NCBI GenBank assembly: GCA_021432635.1
Contig: MU270072.1
Span: 248,001 to 312,000 of the forward strand
DNA length: 64,000 bases
Source: Thozetella sp. PMI_491
Taxonomy: Eukaryota > Ascomycota > Sordariomycetes > Chaetosphaeriales > Chaetosphaeriaceae
Direction: 5' to 3'
The position numbers and the translations under genes are program-made. A model generated the notes under the pieces. It had not been told where the DNA came from. It worked only from the letters and a program-made list of their open reading frames with translations, and did no database searches. Each line of letters begins with the position of its first letter. Positions within the stretch are counted from its first letter, which is position 1. Of the stretch, positions 60,041 to 64,000 are shown one piece after another.

Positions 60041-62104
60041 CTTGCCTTCTCATTGCTCCTCACAGCAATACTATGGTGTACACTCCATAGATTCGGTCAG
60101 CATCATCCAGAGGGTTGAATTCCATTGATCGGCCTTCAACTGCGAGTCAAATAGTGCGTAAAAGGTCTAGAAAAGCTGTTAGCGAAGGGAAGAGTATTCA
60201 GGGGGGAGAAACCGTCTCGCTCTTTAGCGGCGGGTGCAAGCAGGGCCAAGGCGGTTAGGTCCGACGAAGAATACATAAGATAGAGAGCGTAACTAACAGT
60301 GTGGCACATATATTAAGTGAAAGTCTGCTGAAAGGGAGGTAATGGCTAATGTGATCAAGGAGCAGTAAAGGGATTTGGACCAGTGAGGCTGTCTGCATCT
60401 ACATAGCGATCTCAGGATGCCAAGATCCTGCTTGGCTTCTCTCTACAGGAAATGGCCCCGCATGTAATGCCCACACCCTCAAGTCTGAGCAACCTTTCCC
60501 CATCCCCAATGCTGGCCCGATGGCTCCAGAAAATCCACACACCCAATATAGTGGTGTGAGAGAGCATAGACGCTATAGCGGGTTGAGGTTCTCAGTGGGA
60601 GTGCCTCCAAAATTCTCTATGCGTTTGCCGTTAATTTCCCATCGGCATAGAGGATGGCCCTACCCTGGGTACCACACGGGACTTTGAAGGTTCCGCTGTG
60701 GCCGGTTGCGGAATGGCCACCGACGTTGTTATTCCTCAAGCTCTCCGCTGCTCCAGCTGAGGTCTGGGTCGACAGGCCCAGGGCGGACACCACAAGTCGC
60801 TGGGGTTCGGAACGAGTTAGTTCTTGCCGACTTCGTCGCATCATCGCCGCGAGAAGCGGCCAAACTAACAGCCCTATGAGGGCCATTGTCCTGATGCACT
60901 TCTTTCTATTACCGCCTGCTCCAGTTTGTGGTTTATGGTCGTGACTTACAGCGGGCGACGCCGACCAGCCGGCTCTGCAGAATATAATTGGTTGGCTTCG
61001 GTTAGGCGGCATCATCACAGCCGGCTTGGGGATAATTGATTGGTTGCTTCCGGAGACCCGAGCTGTTAATTCCGATTATCCGCCTTCGCGCAAAATGATT
61101 GGCTACTTTAAAGTGCCAAGGAATCCGCACGCCAGGGCAAAAACTGCGATTTAATTGGCCCATTGAGGTACTTAGTTGCTAAGAGACACTACAACGTCGT
61201 CCTGCTTCTTCCTCAGCCTCATGGATTGTATCGGCTCGCGCTGAGTAAGTAGATGCTCTCCTTTACACAACTCCAAGGTTATCCAAGTCGGGCAAGAACC
61301 GAACGATTGTCCAAGCTATGATAGTAAATGAATGGATCTTGCGAACAAAAAACGGATCTTAGAACAATAATGGACTTTATAAACTGGCGAGGAGTTAGAG
61401 CCACAAGGTGTGCCTAAGAAATTTGCAGTCTCCCACGAAGGTGTTTCTAATCAAGATATTACCCTATATTTTTACAATACACCATAGTTTGTCCTGCAAA
61501 ACAAGCGGACTAGTCCGAGTCTAAGGGCGCCCCTCCCTACTCCTATATTGCGGAGAAGGCGTGTGAGCAATTGATGGGGTAGGGCACGAGAGGGCAGCTG
61601 CCCCAGCAAGCTCGACATGGGAGGCGTCTGACTAGTGGGGCGGAGTATAGAAATAGCAAGGCTCGAAAGAAGAAGAAGGAGAAGAAGAAAAGCAGGTTTG
61701 TTTGTCACGGGTGGGAAGGCAGCGGGGCATATCGGTCACGAAGGAGGCCTCCAACATCCTTAGGAGCATGTGTCGTTCGTTGCCGCACATCAGATCTCCT
61801 TTTCAGTTAGACTGAGCGATTTATCGACCGAAACGCACGTAAATCATCTATGGGTCCCGGGCGGTAGGATAAAGACCGCAACGACCGGCTGCCGATGCAT
61901 GATTTCCTAGGCAGTTCCAATTCGCCGATCAGTCTCCACAGTCACACTTCGTTGCAGTCTCACTAGCACCTGTGGCTACCTATTACTCCTATTATTTCTC
62001 CTCTTTGGTCTACCATCTAAATATATTGCCTCCTGGCGAGGCCCGTTCCATTCCCCTTCGCTGATTTTGCCGCTTCTGCTATACGACATGCGGCGGACCA
62101 TCAT
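60041..62104. other. Long gene-free interval
   Basis: 2 kb. A minus-strand frame near 60617-60886 (MALIGLLVWPLLAAMM..., ending ADGKLTANA) could be a small membrane protein but has no family match and overlaps a plus-strand ORF. A purine-rich AGAAGAAGAAGGAGAAGAAG run lies near 61670-61695. Confidence 0.4.
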
Positions 62105-63636
62105 ATGGAAGTAAACTCCATTTCATTACTGGGCACTGTTAGTACCATCTTGCTCATATTGGAACTCTCTTTTGACATTATTTTGTCCCTCAAAGATATA
62201 TGGATCATCTTCTGCAACATACTTGGGCTGGTGGTAATTCATCGCTACGGCAATGTCGCCTCCGTCGATGCATACTTCTTTAGGGCCAGGGCATCGACAG
62301 AGTCCGGCCTGAGCACATCCGTGACCTATCAAGTCTATCGGAAATGGGGTGGCGACTAAATTAAAAACGTCAATGTGAAAGGCTTGAAAATTACCAGCAG
62401 GTGTATCGATACCTCATCTAGATCGTTACGAATCCAGGGTTCATTACCATTTTCGTCGTGGCGGTTTGGATCTGCTGGTTCAAGAAGAAATTCAAGGCGA
62501 TCGGTAGGTCGACATCCTATCTCAACCTTCCATTAATATGAGATTTATGGCCTCGGGACTATGCTCACGCAGCTAAATGCAGGCCTTCGCTCTTCAACAT
62601 GCAGACCCGCAGCCAAGACTCCAAGAAATGATCACGATGCCGCCGCTACGACCGAAAAGGCAGCTCCTACTAAAACAGACAACGCGATTTATGTACCGTC
62701 TCCGTGAGAGCGCGACAACGGTGCACATCAGAGATAGAAGACAAATTCTGCTAGAGGTGTCGTTGTCCTCGTTTGTCGCCCAATATTCTAACACCATGAG
62801 CAGGGGATGCTCTGCTTGAATACGATACCTGCCATGGCCCTGCTTGCGAGGCCGAATATGAATTTCTTACAGTTCGATTAGATGTTCATGGTATTCTTGA
62901 TGGGCCCGAGTGGGCTCTTTGCAGTCAAGGATGAGACTACGCCAGCTCGACAGCTAGAATACGAGGCCGAACATTCGCTCAAGAGGCCTAAACCGGTCTC
63001 GCATGAAAGTGTACGAGACAGTGCATCCCCTTGATGAATTCAGAGAATCGAACTACACTACAATGCATGTCAAGAATCGACTGGCTTTCGATCTTTGGTA
63101 CATTTTCCTCGGGACCTTTTGTATCAATGTCGCCGAGTCCTTAAGCATTGTTGAGCTTAACGAACCGATCCGTTCCCCTACGAACGCGCTAGCCCTTGAT
63201 TGTTCTGGTTCCATCCTAACAGCGACTGCTAAGCATTCTCGGTATTCTCTACTTTCTTTGAAGTCGTCTCAGCCTAACCCACTAATTACATTGATCCAAC
63301 CGTTCATGTGCCCAACGTTCATAAAGCGGAAACCTTGGTTTGTTACTCGGCCACCCATCCACCGCGGCATCACTATCTGGAAAATTCAATACATTTAGCG
63401 AGCTGGTCATTTGCGTCATGATTATTCGCGGCCGCCACCGTGGTCTCCCGTACGCCCTCGATCGCGGCATTACACTTCTAAACGAGCAAGGCACCGAAGG
63501 CGATGACGGCTCAAAGGCCCAAACTCTCTCGAAATCGTTCAGTGAGGGCAACCCTGGAAACCTCAAATCTAGCGAAGCTGGTGCTAAACCACGCCGACAG
63601 TTGGTCAACCCAAAGTGGGGCATAGCTCGGGGATAA
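62105..63636 (+). pseudogene. Broken TRK/HKT-type potassium transporter gene
   Basis: Pieces of a fungal TRK protein occur in the right order: GNVASVDAYFFRARASTESGL (62250-62320; first selectivity-filter region, normally ASxTxSGLNT), GLKNYQQVYRYL then IVTNPGFITIFVVAVWICWF (62380-62480), RLAFDLWYIFLGTF (63080-63120), SVFSTFFEVVSA (63240-63275), and LLGHPSTAASLSGKFNTFSE with IIRGRHRGLPYALDRGI (63340-63470), the well-conserved C-terminus, ending at 63636. Several stops and frame changes lie between pieces (for example a TAG before the VTNPGF block and a stop after EVVSA), and parts of the central region are missing, so it is very probably non-functional. When intact, TRK proteins take up K+ at the plasma membrane. 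Confidence 0.75.
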
Positions 63637-63844
63637 AAAAAAACAGATGGCACCATCCAAACTTCTCGTATTATAACCTACGGGATATCTTCCTGTTTCT
63701 TATTTCACACCATCTCCTGACTCTTTCCTACCTCTAGCATTCTACCTCAAGCGAAATAGATCTAGAGTTGTTATTACTAGTCCAGTGGCCACTATGGGGC
63801 CAAGGAAAGAGTCATCTTGTCTCGAAACTCAATACGAATGGCGT
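63637..63844. other. Short intergenic
   Basis: About 200 bp between the TRK remnant and the edge gene; nothing notable. Confidence 0.5.
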
Positions 63845-64000
63845 CTAAAAGGGAGCAGAGCCATAGTTGTTGGGGAAGTCCCAGAGGTTGAAAGCATGAG
63901 GCCCGGGTGGTTCAACAGGGACTGAAGTTGGCGGTACTTGGGAGGGATCCTCAGGGTGCATTATATGGCTCTCTGCGTGCATGTTGAAGAGGGGCAATCG
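63845..64000 (-). CDS. C-terminal fragment of an unidentified protein at the right edge
   Basis: A minus-strand frame open to the edge ends at a TAG (63845-63847) after about 51 residues: HIMHPEDPSQVPPTSVPVE, then FNLWDFPNNYGSAPF. A Pro-rich stretch followed by a short aromatic/acidic end is common at C-termini of fungal transcription factors, but no domain is visible, so the identity is open. Confidence 0.4.
   Translation of the reverse strand, partial: RLPLFNMHAESHIMHPEDPSQVPPTSVPVEPPGPHAFNLWDFPNNYGSAPF

Noticed and set aside
61670-61695. AGAAGAAG-type purine run as possible microsatellite locus
   Set aside because: Short and irregular (mixed AGA/GGA units); not informative.

Overview
The window reads as a filamentous ascomycete (Pezizomycotina) chromosome segment. 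Most genes carry short (about 50-100 bp) GT-AG introns, some with visible CTAAC-type branch points. Gene families are typical of this group: HMT1-type ABC transporter, PTH11-type CFEM receptor, HET-domain protein, DUF3433 and DUF7704 membrane proteins, a Zn2Cys6 regulator, a CYP57/pisatin-demethylase-like P450 and a CYP52-type P450. Intergenic stretches are long, AT-richer and contain broken coding remnants. No rRNA, CRISPR array, LTR element or convincing tRNA was found.

Layout. 0-2.7 kb: 3' part of a heavy-metal-tolerance type ABC half-transporter. 3.1-4.3 kb: an intronless gene that looks like bacterial hopanoid glycosyltransferase HpnI, a probable horizontal acquisition. 5.6 kb: a six-cysteine small secreted protein. 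8.4-10.1 kb: seven-exon membrane protein. 11.3-13.3 kb: POT/PTR2 peptide transporter. 15.4-20.7 kb: secreted amidase, CYP57-like P450 and a GPI-type cysteine-rich wall protein. 21.4-24.3 kb: DUF3433 and DUF7704 membrane proteins. 24.7-28.6 kb: a divergent pair, Sde182/DUF1593 nucleoside-hydrolase-like protein and an MFS sugar transporter. 28.9-31.3 kb: HET protein with a proline-rich, 20-residue-repeat tail.

32.2-43.6 kb is the most interesting part. It is a self-contained catabolic cluster: MFS sugar transporter, Zn2Cys6 activator, DUF2264 (GH154-like) protein and GH88 unsaturated glucuronyl hydrolase. No signal peptide is visible on either enzyme, so the picture is import of a uronic-acid-containing oligosaccharide followed by intracellular cleavage. 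The three upstream regions of this cluster share the 9-mer CGATGCCCG. Two of them share an exact 18-bp block, TTCGCCCGATGCCCGTTG, which is a good candidate for the regulator's operator. The substrate and the role of the motif are inference.

44.4-46.1 kb: CYP52-type P450. 48.9-50.8 kb: allantoate-permease type transporter with one GC-AG intron. 51.8-53.3 kb: CFEM PTH11-like receptor. 54.7-55.4 kb: DUF3433-like remnant. 56.5-59.0 kb: twelve-exon type-B carboxylesterase. 59.4-60.0 kb: GNAT acetyltransferase. 62.1-63.6 kb: broken TRK potassium transporter. The right edge holds the C-terminal end of an unidentified minus-strand gene. Exon limits given below were placed by eye from splice signals, reading-frame phase and remembered family alignment; where several exons are listed, their summed length was checked to be a multiple of three.
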